Below are positions 16,706 through 24,461 of a DNA stretch of 33,943 nt, in pieces (positions within the stretch are counted from its first letter, which is position 1; each line of letters opens with the position of its first letter). The notes under the pieces were generated by a model. It ran no database searches. It was not told where the DNA came from and saw only the letters and a list, made by a program, of their open reading frames with translations. A program made the translations under genes and the position numbers. Source of the DNA: Anaerolineales bacterium. GTDB lineage: Bacteria > Chloroflexota > Anaerolineae > Anaerolineales > UBA4823. Location: assembly GCA_014859065.1 (NCBI GenBank), contig JACUUU010000006.1:1-33943 (forward strand). The letters run 5' to 3'.

Positions 16706-17427
16706 TAGCTCAATCCGGTTTTATCGGATCTTTTAGGGATATATTCCCCCTCAATCCAGGATTCGCTACTAGGTCTAATTTCTTTTTTCCATATAGGAAC
16801 GATCTCTTTTAATCGGTCAATTCCGTAACGAGCGGCTTCAAAAACACCAGAATCGCGATGTGCTGCGCTGCATGCAATTGTAACAGTCAGTGTTCCTGCA
16901 TCCAAACGCCCAATTCTTTGCACGATTGCAATACCCTCAACTTTCGGCCACTGAGTGCGAATCTCCTCCGCTACTTGTCTAATCTTAGCTTCAGCCATGG
17001 GTAAATAAGCTTCATACTCAAGAAATTCGGTATTTTGTAAGTTGTCATCCAGTGTTTTTGCCCGCACCATTCCGGTAAAAAAACAAGCAGCACCTGTTGT
17101 CGGCAATGTTATTTGTTCTAATAATTCATTCAAATCGATGATCTTTTCAGTGACAATCAATACTGTCGGATTGTTATATCCACCTCCACTAACTGGAGGA
17201 AACAGGGCGATCTCTGCACCATCAGGTATGTTTTCTTCGCCGAATGCAAATTCTCGGTTAATCGATACCAGGGATGTATCAAGATTTGGTGCGATCTTTG
17301 GGAACTTATCTTTTAAGTAATATTTAAGATCTGAAACCTTACTATCTTCAGGTAGAGAGATAGTCGTTTCAACGATCCCCGAGATTTCCCTTAAATTTGC
17401 AAAAAATTTTATCGATACCTTTTTCAT
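16705..17427 (-). CDS. MoaD-MoaE fusion (molybdopterin synthase)
   Basis: This 240-aa protein joins two subunits. Residues 1-82 are a MoaD ubiquitin-like domain ending in the double glycine (FPPVSGG), and residues from about 84 onward are MoaE (FFTGMVRAKT...EYEAYLPMAE...IVQRIGRLDAGT...WKKEIRPSSESWIEGEY). Molybdopterin synthase adds the dithiolene sulfurs to cPMP, using a thiocarboxylate on the MoaD C-terminal glycine. In a fusion this glycine is buried in the chain, so cleavage after Gly82 is expected. Similar fusions are known in Mycobacterium tuberculosis (MoaX) and Deinococcus. It follows moaC by 32 bp and overlaps the next gene by a base. Confidence 0.93.
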   Translation of the reverse strand: MKKVSIKFFANLREISGIVETTISLPEDSKVSDLKYYLKDKFPKIAPNLDTSLVSINREFAFGEENIPDGAEIALFPPVSGGGYNNPTVLIVTEKIIDLNELLEQITLPTTGAACFFTGMVRAKTLDDNLQNTEFLEYEAYLPMAEAKIRQVAEEIRTQWPKVEGIAIVQRIGRLDAGTLTVTIACSAAHRDSGVFEAARYGIDRLKEIVPIWKKEIRPSSESWIEGEYIPKRSDKTGLS

Positions 17428-17459
17428 TTTTGATAAATTGTGCGATTTCCAAACTACAT

Positions 17460-17939
17460 TTATTCGTTAATAATATCACCACTCAATCCACCGTGTTTTT
17501 CAACCAAGCGAATGTTTTGAATTTTCATTGTTTTTTCGAGAGCTTTAGCCATATCATAAACTGTCAAAGCTGCCACCGTCACAGCTGTTAAAGCTTCCAT
17601 TTCAACGCCAGTTTTACCTTCAACGCGAACAGTGGCAGTAATCTTTACGCCAGGTAGATCCTGGTCGAGATCGATATCTACATCTACCTGGTCGATTTGT
17701 AATGGATGACAAAGTGGAATCAGATCTGCTGTGTGTTTAGCAGCCATAATGCCAGCAATCTGAGCAACAGTCAAGACATCCCCCTTTCTTAGCTGTCCAT
17801 TTTTCACTGCTAGAAACGTGTCAGCGTTCATCAACACTTCCCCTTTTGCCACGGCAAAACGCTCACTATCAGGCTTTTCTCCAACATCTACCATCTTGAT
17901 ACGTCCCGTTTCATCTAGATGAGTTAATTTATCAACCAT
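17460..17939 (-). CDS. moaC: Cyclic pyranopterin monophosphate synthase MoaC
   Basis: This 159-aa protein makes cPMP in molybdenum cofactor synthesis, with MoaA (not in this window). Motifs include [37 protein letters not shown] and [23 protein letters not shown]. The ORF track extends 23 codons upstream, but that part is not family-like and crosses the promoter. The ATG at 17939 ([17 protein letters not shown]) is preferred. An extended -10 element ends six bases before it and no Shine-Dalgarno exists, which suggests a leaderless mRNA. It heads the long minus-strand operon running to smc. Confidence 0.95.
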   Translation of the reverse strand: MVDKLTHLDETGRIKMVDVGEKPDSERFAVAKGEVLMNADTFLAVKNGQLRKGDVLTVAQIAGIMAAKHTADLIPLCHPLQIDQVDVDIDLDQDLPGVKITATVRVEGKTGVEMEALTAVTVAALTVYDMAKALEKTMKIQNIRLVEKHGGLSGDIINE

Positions 17940-17945
17940 ACAAGA

Positions 17946-17954
17946 ATTATAGCA
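17946..17954 (-). promoter_or_regulatory. Extended -10 promoter of the moaC operon
   Basis: TGCTATAAT on the minus strand matches the extended -10 TGnTATAAT exactly. Six bases separate it from the moaC ATG, so the predicted +1 is the A of the start codon. No good -35 is seen, as is common for extended -10 promoters. Confidence 0.65.
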
Positions 17955-18044
17955 TCTTGAGGAAATTCGTGTTCTACTCATCTGATTGAACCTCAAGACA
18001 AGAAGCACAAAAAATATTTGATAAAGCTTTCAAATTAAGCGACA

Positions 18045-18053
18045 TGATATAAT
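18045..18053 (+). promoter_or_regulatory. Extended -10 promoter of ftsY
   Basis: TGATATAAT, an exact TGnTATAAT, ends eight bases before the GTG start of ftsY. A start site near 18060-18062 would give a leaderless or nearly leaderless mRNA. It is divergent from the moaC promoter about 90 bp away. Confidence 0.65.
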
Positions 18054-18061
18054 GATTTGTT

Positions 18062-18979
18062 GTGACAAATATGTTGAACAAATGGAAACAAGGGCTCGCT
18101 AAGACAAGTAAAGCCGCTTTTGGGCAAATTGCCTCTATACTCGGGGTTACTGAGATCACAGATCAAACCTGGGAAGATTTGGAAGATCTTTTGATTCAAT
18201 CGGACCTTGGTATCGTCACCAGTGAGTCAGTCCTAGAAAGCTTGTGGGAGCGAGAACGCCGCGAAGGCATCACAACAGCTAAAGATCTCAGAATCGCACT
18301 TCATGAAGAGTTGCGTAAACGTCTGGATAAACCACCTGAGATCGCCCTTACAGGCGATCCTGCCGTGATCATAGTTGTTGGCGTGAATGGATCTGGAAAA
18401 ACGACAACAATTGCAAAATTAGGTAAACGGTTCACAGAGACGGGTAAACAGGTGATCCTAGGAGCCGCGGATACCTATCGGGCAGCTGCGGTAGACCAGC
18501 TTGAAATTTGGGCAAAAAGAGCAAATTTACAAATAATATCAGGACAACCAGGTGGTGACCCTGGTGCTGTTGCCTACGATGCCATCCATTCAGCGAAATC
18601 TCGGGGATTTGATGTTGTAATCATAGACACTGCTGGGCGTTTGCACACCCGACACAATCTCATGGAAGAGCTAAAAAAGGTTAACCGTGTAGTTTCCAAA
18701 GCTCTTCCAGGAGCACCTCACCATGTGTGGTTAGTAATGGATGCCACAACAGGGCAAAATGCTCTTCAGCAAGCGCGTGCTTTCAAGGAAGCTGTTAATG
18801 TTACTGGTGTAATTCTGGCAAAATTAGACTCATCAGCCAGAGGCGGTATGGCATTTGCAATTCAACATGATTTAAATTTGCCAATATTGTTTGCCGGTTT
18901 AGGCGAAGGCCTCGATGACCTTGAACTGTTCGATCCCGATGCCTTTTTAGATGGGATTCTATCGAAAGAAACAAAATAA
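18062..18979 (+). CDS. ftsY: Signal recognition particle receptor FtsY
   Basis: This 305-aa SRP receptor GTPase has the N and G domains only; the acidic A domain seen in E. coli is absent, as in many bacteria. Motifs: P-loop GVNGSGKTTTIAKL, ADTYRAAAVDQLEIWA, DTAGRLHT and AKLDSSARGG. It docks SRP-ribosome complexes at the membrane for co-translational insertion. The start is GTG at 18062, or an ATG three codons later at 18071; neither has a Shine-Dalgarno. The predicted promoter is immediately upstream. prfB follows after 11 bp and is probably cotranscribed. Confidence 0.96.
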   Translation: MTNMLNKWKQGLAKTSKAAFGQIASILGVTEITDQTWEDLEDLLIQSDLGIVTSESVLESLWERERREGITTAKDLRIALHEELRKRLDKPPEIALTGDPAVIIVVGVNGSGKTTTIAKLGKRFTETGKQVILGAADTYRAAAVDQLEIWAKRANLQIISGQPGGDPGAVAYDAIHSAKSRGFDVVIIDTAGRLHTRHNLMEELKKVNRVVSKALPGAPHHVWLVMDATTGQNALQQARAFKEAVNVTGVILAKLDSSARGGMAFAIQHDLNLPILFAGLGEGLDDLELFDPDAFLDGILSKETK

Positions 18980-18990
18980 TTGAGGATAAA

Positions 18991-20086
18991 ATGCAAGATT
19001 TAATTGAAAGATTACAAGAGAGCAACAAGAAAATTCAAAATCTACTGGAGCGTCTTTGACTTACTACAAAAACAAGCGAGATTAGAAGAACTTCGAAAAG
19101 TATCAGAAGACCCGCAGCTTTGGGAAGATCCAGAACGTGCCCAAAAAGTGATGAAACAAATATCCGCGCTCAACCAAGAAGTTACGGACTGGAATATGTT
19201 GTACCAGCAAATACAAGACAGCCTCGAATTAGCAAATCTTTGGGATGAAAACCTTCGGGCAGAGCTGGAATTAGAGACCAAAGAAATCGAAGATCAAATT
19301 AGCCGTCGAGAATTTACAGCTATGCTTTCCGGAGAATACGATCGAGGAAATGCTATCTTGGCTATTCACGCAGGTGCAGGTGGAACAGACTCGCAAGATT
19401 GGGCGGAGATGCTTCAAAGGATGTATTTACGATGGGCTGAAAAGAAAGATTATGAGGCAGAAATCCTGGATCTTACTCCCGGAGAAGAAGCTGGCATAAA
19501 AAGCATCACCATTGCTATTGATGGATATTATGCTTATGGATACTTACAATCAGAGAAAGGCGTCCATCGACTTGTCAGGTTATCACCATTCGATTCGTCC
19601 CACCGGCGGCACACATCCTTCGCATTGGTTGAAGTCTTACCCCAAGTTGAAAATGAGACCGAGGTTGAGATAAATTCCGACGACTTACGCATCGATGTGT
19701 TCAAGTCCTCTGGGGCTGGTGGTCAAAATGTTCAAAAGAATGCCACAGCTATACGTATTACCCATGTTCCAACGGGTATCGTCGTTTCGTGTCAAAACGA
19801 GAGATCCCAAATACAGAATCGAGAGAATGCTATGCGCGTTTTACGAGCACGTTTGCTCGAGCTGAAGGAACAAGCACAGGTCGAACAACTTGCAGAGCTT
19901 AGAGGTGAATATACTAAAGCTGAGTGGGGTAGCCAAATACGATCATATGTACTGCACCCTTATCAGATTGTAAAAGATCATCGCACAGAATACGAAGTAG
20001 GCAACATTCAAGGTGTTCTAGATGGCGAGATTGAGGGGTTCATCGAATCCTACTTGCTTTCAATGGTAGGCGAAAGGCATCCTTGA
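18991..20086 (+). CDS. prfB: Peptide chain release factor 2, expressed by programmed +1 frameshift
   Basis: RF2 releases peptides at UGA and UAA. The real gene is join(18991..19056, 19058..20086), about 364 aa: a 22-codon first frame (ATG at 18991 with GAGG five bases before it) ends at CTT TGA C, and the ribosome slips +1 to read GAC and continue as [15 protein letters not shown]. The ORF track shows only the second frame, with a false N-terminus at 19004. The body carries the RF2 stop-recognition motif SPF ([15 protein letters not shown]) and the catalytic GGQ ([15 protein letters not shown]). It follows ftsY by 11 bp. Confidence 0.97.
19047..19060 (+). promoter_or_regulatory. RF2 autoregulatory frameshift site
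   Basis: GGAG-CGT-CTT-TGA-C. The slippery CTT, the in-frame TGA and the following C are exactly the known RF2 site, and a Shine-Dalgarno-like GGAG lies three bases before CTT, the spacing seen in E. coli. Low RF2 slows termination at TGA and raises frameshifting, so the gene controls its own level. Confidence 0.95.
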
Positions 20087-20111
20087 CACTCAAATTACTC
20101 AAACGTATAAT
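20083..20111 (+). promoter_or_regulatory. Perfect-consensus promoter of rpmF
   Basis: TTGACA, 17-bp spacer, TATAAT: six of six at both elements with ideal spacing. The prfB stop TGA lies inside the -35. The predicted start near 20118 is right at the base of the following hairpin. Confidence 0.85.
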
Positions 20112-20118
20112 TTCATGA

Positions 20119-20137
20119 GCCTGCCCGTGTGGCAGGC
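20119..20137 (+). promoter_or_regulatory. Hairpin at the predicted 5' end of the rpmF mRNA
   Basis: GCCTGCC and GGCAGGC form a perfect 7-bp GC-rich stem with a five-base loop, followed by GTTATTTT. It begins within a base or two of the predicted +1 of the rpmF promoter. It could stabilise the 5' end, act as an attenuator, or serve as a terminator for prfB read-through. Confidence 0.55.
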
Positions 20138-20177
20138 GTTATTTTGGATAACAAAATTACTGATAGGAGGACCGATT

Positions 20178-20363
20178 ATGTCACCAGTACCCAAGAGGAA
20201 AACCGCACCAAGCCGTCGCGATCGCCGTAGAGCCCATGATGCGTTAATTTCACGTAACCTGGTGCAGTGCTCAAATTGTGGGGAAATGCGACTTCCTCAC
20301 CGAGTCTGCCCGAAATGCGGTCATTACCAAGGACGTGAGGTTATTGAGGTCGAGGAAAAGTAA
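20178..20363 (+). CDS. rpmF: 50S ribosomal protein L32
   Basis: This 61-aa protein begins [22 protein letters not shown], typical of L32, and has a zinc-binding C-x2-C / C-x2-C set ([20 protein letters not shown]). The ORF track starts 21 codons upstream; the ATG at 20178 has AGGAGG just before it and gives the normal length. The gene normally precedes plsX-fabH-fabD; here fabD follows directly and plsX and fabH are missing. Confidence 0.96.
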   Translation: MSPVPKRKTAPSRRDRRRAHDALISRNLVQCSNCGEMRLPHRVCPKCGHYQGREVIEVEEK

Positions 20364-20417
20364 TCACCAAGACCGTAACGACTATAACCGTTTTAGGTTT
20401 TACCCTGATACCTCCAT

Positions 20418-21368
20418 ATGATCTTTGACCCATCCTCTTGTGCTTACCTTTTTCCAGGGCAAGGTTCTCAAACCTTGGGAATGGGCAGCCAATTGGCAAG
20501 AAAATTTCATGCAGCTCGAGAAATCTACAAAGAGGCAGATGAAATCCTTGGATATCCTATTTCTCTGCTCTCGTGGAATGGTCCTGATTCGGAATTGAAT
20601 GACACAGTAAACACCCAACCAGCTTTATTGGTTCATTCTATAGCTTCTCTACGGGTCTTCCAAGAAAGATTTCCGGATTTTCAGCCTACATTAGTTGCGG
20701 GTCATTCCTTGGGACAAATAAGCGCACTTGTTTCTGTTGGCAGCATATCCTACCCAGATGCTTTGCGATTAGTGCGCAAACGTGGTGAGGTAATGAAAGC
20801 AGCAGGAGATCTTGCACCGGGTGGCATGGCTGCTGTATTAGGGCTGGATATTGATATTCTAGAGCATATCTGCAGAGATGCCAGTAAAGGAAACGAGATA
20901 GTTCAAATTGCCAATGATAATTGTCCAGGTCAAGTAGTCGTCTCAGGTTCAAAACCAGCGCTTGATCGGTTTATTGACATGGCAAACGCCGTGGGAGCTA
21001 AACGTGTTTTCAAACTGCCTATCAGTATAGCTGCCCATTCTCCGCTTATGGAATCGGCTCAAGAGGAATTTAACCAGGCAGTTGATAACACTCCTATTAA
21101 AGACACGATTATCCCCATCATAAGTAACATCACCGCAAAACCAATCAGAACAGCAGATAAGATAAGACACGAACTCAGATCTCAGCTAACCAAGCAAGTA
21201 AGATGGACAGATTCTATCAAGTGCATGATAGATTTAGGAATCAAATCATTCCTTGAAATTGGATCTGGTTCAGTACTTCTAGGTCTTCTCAAGCGGATTG
21301 ACCGCCAATCTAAAGGGATGTCGATAGAAAAACCAGAAGATCTAGAGCTCCTTGTTGGCACAGACTGA
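20418..21368 (+). CDS. fabD: Malonyl-CoA:ACP transacylase
   Basis: This 316-aa protein loads malonate from CoA onto acyl carrier protein. Motifs are FPGQGSQTLGMG, the active serine in AGHSLGQISALV, PGQVVVSG and the histidine in SIAAHSPLM. The ATG at 20418 has no clear Shine-Dalgarno. It lies 54 bp after rpmF and is followed by fabG, the usual order, but no acpP is found in the window. Confidence 0.97.
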   Translation: MIFDPSSCAYLFPGQGSQTLGMGSQLARKFHAAREIYKEADEILGYPISLLSWNGPDSELNDTVNTQPALLVHSIASLRVFQERFPDFQPTLVAGHSLGQISALVSVGSISYPDALRLVRKRGEVMKAAGDLAPGGMAAVLGLDIDILEHICRDASKGNEIVQIANDNCPGQVVVSGSKPALDRFIDMANAVGAKRVFKLPISIAAHSPLMESAQEEFNQAVDNTPIKDTIIPIISNITAKPIRTADKIRHELRSQLTKQVRWTDSIKCMIDLGIKSFLEIGSGSVLLGLLKRIDRQSKGMSIEKPEDLELLVGTD

Positions 21369-21431
21369 CCCAAAACAATTCTGGGAAGCAATTACGGTAT
21401 AATTATTCAAACATAATCCGAGGAGAATCGA

Positions 21432-22196
21432 ATGAGCCCTTTGTCTGGACTCTCTTTAGATGGGCGGGTTGCAGTCATCACTGGTGCCTCGAGAGGTATT
21501 GGTAGAGCAATTGCACTCGAATTTGCCAACCGTGGCGCAGCTGTTATCGTCAACTATCTTAATTCCTTAGAAGAAGCTGAAAGCTTAGTCCACCAAATTG
21601 AATCTTCCAAAGGGAAAGCCCTCTCTTTTCAAGCAGATGTCTCTGACTTTCAACAGGCACAGGCATTGATTAAAACCGCGATCGATATTTATAATGGACT
21701 CGACATCCTGGTAAATAATGCCGGCATTACTCGAGACATGCTAATCATGACAATGAAAGAAGAGGACTGGAACACCGTTATCGATACTAACCTAAAATCA
21801 ACTTTTAACTGTTCTAAAGCAGCAATCCGTCACATGATGCGTAAGAGATATGGTCGGATTATCAATATTACGTCAGTGGCTGGCCAGATTGGCAACCCAG
21901 GACAAACAAATTACTCGGCTTCGAAAGCAGGCCAAATTGGTTTTACCAAAGCACTAGCTCGTGAGGTTGCTTCTCGAAATATCACTGTCAATGCGATTGC
22001 GGCGGGTTATATCGAAACGAATATCTGGGCAAATGTGCCCGACGAAGCTCGCCAAGCCTTACTCCAGCTCATTCCCCTCGGTCGCAAAGGTGAACCTGAA
22101 GAAATAGCATTCGCAGTTTCATTCTTAGCATCGGACCAAGCTGCCTACATTACTGGACAGATTATTGGTGTCGATGGCGGTATGGCGATGATGTAA
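21432..22196 (+). CDS. fabG: 3-oxoacyl-ACP reductase
   Basis: This 254-aa short-chain dehydrogenase performs the first reduction in fatty-acid elongation, using NADPH. It has the cofactor motif TGASRGIG, NNAGITRD, the catalytic Tyr and Lys in NYSASKAGQIGF, and the C-terminal GQIIGVDGGMAM. Context after fabD supports FabG over other dehydrogenases. GAGGAG precedes the ATG. A TATAAT lies about 28 bp before the start without a convincing -35, so an extra promoter is possible. Confidence 0.95.
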   Translation: MSPLSGLSLDGRVAVITGASRGIGRAIALEFANRGAAVIVNYLNSLEEAESLVHQIESSKGKALSFQADVSDFQQAQALIKTAIDIYNGLDILVNNAGITRDMLIMTMKEEDWNTVIDTNLKSTFNCSKAAIRHMMRKRYGRIINITSVAGQIGNPGQTNYSASKAGQIGFTKALAREVASRNITVNAIAAGYIETNIWANVPDEARQALLQLIPLGRKGEPEEIAFAVSFLASDQAAYITGQIIGVDGGMAMM

Positions 22197-22211
22197 GAAA
22201 AAAGGAGAACC

Positions 22212-22574
22212 ATGGCAGAATCAAGAAGTACTGCAGGAAAAACTACCATTGCGCTGGATGTGTTATTGACAATCGCTAAATTGACAACTTTGAATGTTCA
22301 AGGCGTCAATCGATTGAGTACGACACACGGAGATGACGTAAAGAGCATATTCAAGCGTGGTCATCATGATACTGGTATTCTTATTGATGTAAAAAATGAT
22401 ACTGTTTACGCTGACTTATATGTTGTATTAAACCATGATGTAAACATCCGCGATGTTTGTCGGTCAATCCAACAAGAAGTCTCTCGAGCGATTTCAGAAA
22501 TGGTTGGAATGCAGGTAGGGCGAGTCAACGTTCACGTTAAAGATATCGACTACCCAATGGAGACAGAGGAATAG
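22212..22574 (+). CDS. Asp23/Gls24 (YqhY-like) family protein
   Basis: This 120-aa protein fits the Asp23 family: a short N-terminal part (TTIALDVLLTIAKLTTLNVQGVNRLS), an alternating beta-alpha core (GILIDVKNDTVYADLYVVLNHDVNIRDVCRSIQQEVSRAISEMVGMQVGRVNVHVKDI). The equivalent B. subtilis gene yqhY also sits beside nusB and affects lipid precursor supply. Here it lies between fabG (15 bp) and nusB (6 bp), which supports a link to fatty-acid metabolism. It has AAAAGGAG before the ATG. No membrane segment is seen; the exact biochemical role is unknown. Confidence 0.85.
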   Translation: MAESRSTAGKTTIALDVLLTIAKLTTLNVQGVNRLSTTHGDDVKSIFKRGHHDTGILIDVKNDTVYADLYVVLNHDVNIRDVCRSIQQEVSRAISEMVGMQVGRVNVHVKDIDYPMETEE

Positions 22575-22580
22575 CTTTTC

Positions 22581-23018
22581 ATGAAATCTCGCACCAGAGC
22601 ACGATGTGTTGCTCTGCAAGCACTTTACGAAATTGACCTTACTGGACACCCACCTGGATACGTTCTTCAACAACGTGCCACTGATGAGAATCTAGACTCA
22701 AGAATGACGGAATTCGCAGAAAGAATTGTCTCCGGAGTTTTACCACTAATAAAAGATTTAGACCATTATATTTCTGAACATGCCCCAGAATGGCCGTTAA
22801 ACCAGGTTGCAATTATCGACCGCAATATCTTACGGATTGCATTGTGGGAATTTGCTGTTAAAAGAGAAACACCAGTTAAAGTTGCCATTAACGAAGCGGT
22901 TGATCTGGCGAAACGTTTCGGTTCTGACAGCTCACCACGGTTTGTAAACGGTGTGCTTGGCGGTTTAGCTGAACGGCTTAATGAAATTCATCAGGCGATA
23001 AACATAGGCACAGAGTAA
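22581..23018 (+). CDS. nusB: Transcription antitermination factor NusB
   Basis: This 145-aa all-helical protein has the NusB hallmarks: RTRARCVALQALYEIDLTG at the start and VAIIDRNILRIALWEF...PVKVAINEAVDLAKRFGSDSSPRFVNGVLGGL. With NusE (S10) it binds boxA RNA and helps rRNA operon transcription. It follows the Asp23-family gene by six bases, a conserved pairing. Confidence 0.96.
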   Translation: MKSRTRARCVALQALYEIDLTGHPPGYVLQQRATDENLDSRMTEFAERIVSGVLPLIKDLDHYISEHAPEWPLNQVAIIDRNILRIALWEFAVKRETPVKVAINEAVDLAKRFGSDSSPRFVNGVLGGLAERLNEIHQAINIGTE

Positions 23019-23032
23019 TAATTTTTTCTATC

Positions 23033-23479
23033 ATGGAAATTTTTGGAATTGGGCCTCTCGAATTACTTTACATCTTCATAATCGCTTTGATCATCCTCGG
23101 ACCTAAGGATATGGTCAAAGCTGGTCGTTCTCTTGGAAGATTCTTACGTAAAATCGTTATGTCTCAGAGCTGGCGCACGGTCCAGCATGCATCACAAGAA
23201 TTTCGTCACCTTCCAAACAAATTGATCCGTGAAGCAGGATTAGAAGAATTCGAAGATGAAATGAAAGAGGTCGAGAAAATATCTAAATCTTATCTGGATG
23301 ATGTGAAAAGGACCGAGATTGATTTTCAAGAATTCCAAAGTGACATTTCAACCTGGACCAATCCCCCCCCAAGCGACGAGTCACCTAATGCACCTGCTCC
23401 AAAAGAGTTAGAATCTCCTAAGGATAAAGATCAAAAGAGCGAATCACCCACTGATTCCTCCCAATCAATTGAAGAATAA
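23033..23479 (+). CDS. tatB: Twin-arginine translocase TatA/TatB-type subunit
   Basis: This 148-aa protein has one N-terminal membrane helix (LLYIFIIALIILGPKDMVKAGRSLGRFL), an amphipathic helix with FGIGPLELL and LGPKD motifs, then a long charged and disordered tail. The length and the cytoplasmic helical part favour TatB, but TatA function cannot be excluded. It lies 14 bp after nusB and directly before tatC. No clear Shine-Dalgarno is seen. Confidence 0.85.
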   Translation: MEIFGIGPLELLYIFIIALIILGPKDMVKAGRSLGRFLRKIVMSQSWRTVQHASQEFRHLPNKLIREAGLEEFEDEMKEVEKISKSYLDDVKRTEIDFQEFQSDISTWTNPPPSDESPNAPAPKELESPKDKDQKSESPTDSSQSIEE

Positions 23480-23524
23480 AAAAATGAATAGAACCAAGAC
23501 ATCGTCGAAGAATGAGAGAAATCT

Positions 23525-24367
23525 ATGCGCAAATGGTTTCAAGCTGCTTGGAGATTGTTGACAAGTCCGTCTCGTTGGGCAAGGAAAGTCAACGAAAGTA
23601 TCAAAGATTTTTTTACGGAAGAACCAGAAGATACCCCATTAGGCGATTCATTTCAAAAGGCGATCGATCAACCTGAAGAACTGTTCGTTCATTTAGACGC
23701 ATTACGAAAACATATTTTCCGAGCCTTAGCAGCATTAGGCCTTACAACCGTTTTTTCTTTCACTTTCGCTCGAAACATAATAGATATTCTTGCTCGTCCA
23801 GTAGGGGGTATAGAGGGCTTGGTGGCGATCGATCCCACAGAGCCCATCGGGGTTTTTATGCGGGTTTCTTTATTGTCAGGTTTTTCCCTAGCATTTCCAA
23901 TAATCGCTCTAGAATTATACCTTTTCGTGGCTCCTGGGCTGAAAAAAAGATCTCGTACTCTTGGATTGATTGCTATACCAATTGCTACATTGTTTTTCTT
24001 AGGCGGGATGGCTTTTGCTTACTACATTATGATGCCTGTAGCAATTCCATTTTTAATCACATTCATGGGTATGGAAGCACAAATGCGGCCTTCCACCTAT
24101 GTACGTTTCATCACCAATTTGCTCTTTTGGGTGGGGGCAATTTTCGAATTTCCTTTAATTATTTATGTTCTAGCACGAATGGGAATTGTCCAATCAACAC
24201 ATCTGGTAAAACAATGGCGTATTGCGGTCGTTATTATAGCAATCTTAGCTGCCATTATCACCCCAACAGTAGACCCAGTTACCATGAGCGTAGTTATGGC
24301 CCCCATGATTGCGCTCTATTTCTTTAGCATTGTCTTAGCACGTATTGCTCAGCGGTCTCGTAATTGA
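23525..24367 (+). CDS. tatC: Twin-arginine translocase subunit TatC
   Basis: This 280-aa protein has the six-helix TatC fold. An N-terminal extension of about 50 residues is followed by ELFVHLDALRKHIFRALAALG, VFMRVSLLSGFSLAFPIIALELYLFVAPGLKKRSR, and the C-terminal ITPTVDPVTMSVVMAPMIALYFFSI. TatC recognises twin-arginine signal peptides. The conserved Glu in the first periplasmic part (EPIGVFMRVS) is visible. It forms a unit with tatB. The downstream gap to the thiolase genes has several palindromes. Confidence 0.96.
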   Translation: MRKWFQAAWRLLTSPSRWARKVNESIKDFFTEEPEDTPLGDSFQKAIDQPEELFVHLDALRKHIFRALAALGLTTVFSFTFARNIIDILARPVGGIEGLVAIDPTEPIGVFMRVSLLSGFSLAFPIIALELYLFVAPGLKKRSRTLGLIAIPIATLFFLGGMAFAYYIMMPVAIPFLITFMGMEAQMRPSTYVRFITNLLFWVGAIFEFPLIIYVLARMGIVQSTHLVKQWRIAVVIIAILAAIITPTVDPVTMSVVMAPMIALYFFSIVLARIAQRSRN

Positions 24368-24408
24368 GCACAGGAGGATTCTAAGCATGAACCAATAAAC
24401 ATACCTGA

Positions 24409-24420
24409 TGATAATTATCA
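24409..24420. repeat. Palindrome TGATAATTATCA
   Basis: Perfect 12-bp palindrome in the tatC-thiolase gap. Its core GATAATTATC is identical to the core of the repeat next to the suf promoter at 5907-5916. It could be a site for the same regulator, but short AT-rich palindromes also occur by chance. Confidence 0.35.
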
Positions 24421-24461
24421 CCAACTGTGGCAAGTTAACTTTGTCTAATGTATACATTTCA

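Noticed and set aside
17940-18008. N-terminal extension of MoaC in the ORF track
   Set aside because: It runs through the predicted promoter and is not conserved in MoaC; the ATG at 17939 fits the family.
19004-19057. ORF-track N-terminus of prfB ([18 protein letters not shown])
   Set aside because: It is an out-of-frame reading of the RF2 first frame before the CTT-TGA-C frameshift site.
21398-21403. TATAAT upstream of fabG as a promoter
   Set aside because: No -35 at suitable spacing and no TGn extension; listed only as a possibility in the fabG entry.
23369-23375. Poly-C run in tatB as a phase-variation tract
   Set aside because: The run is short (about eight C) and lies in a disordered tail where a frame change would matter little; no other support.
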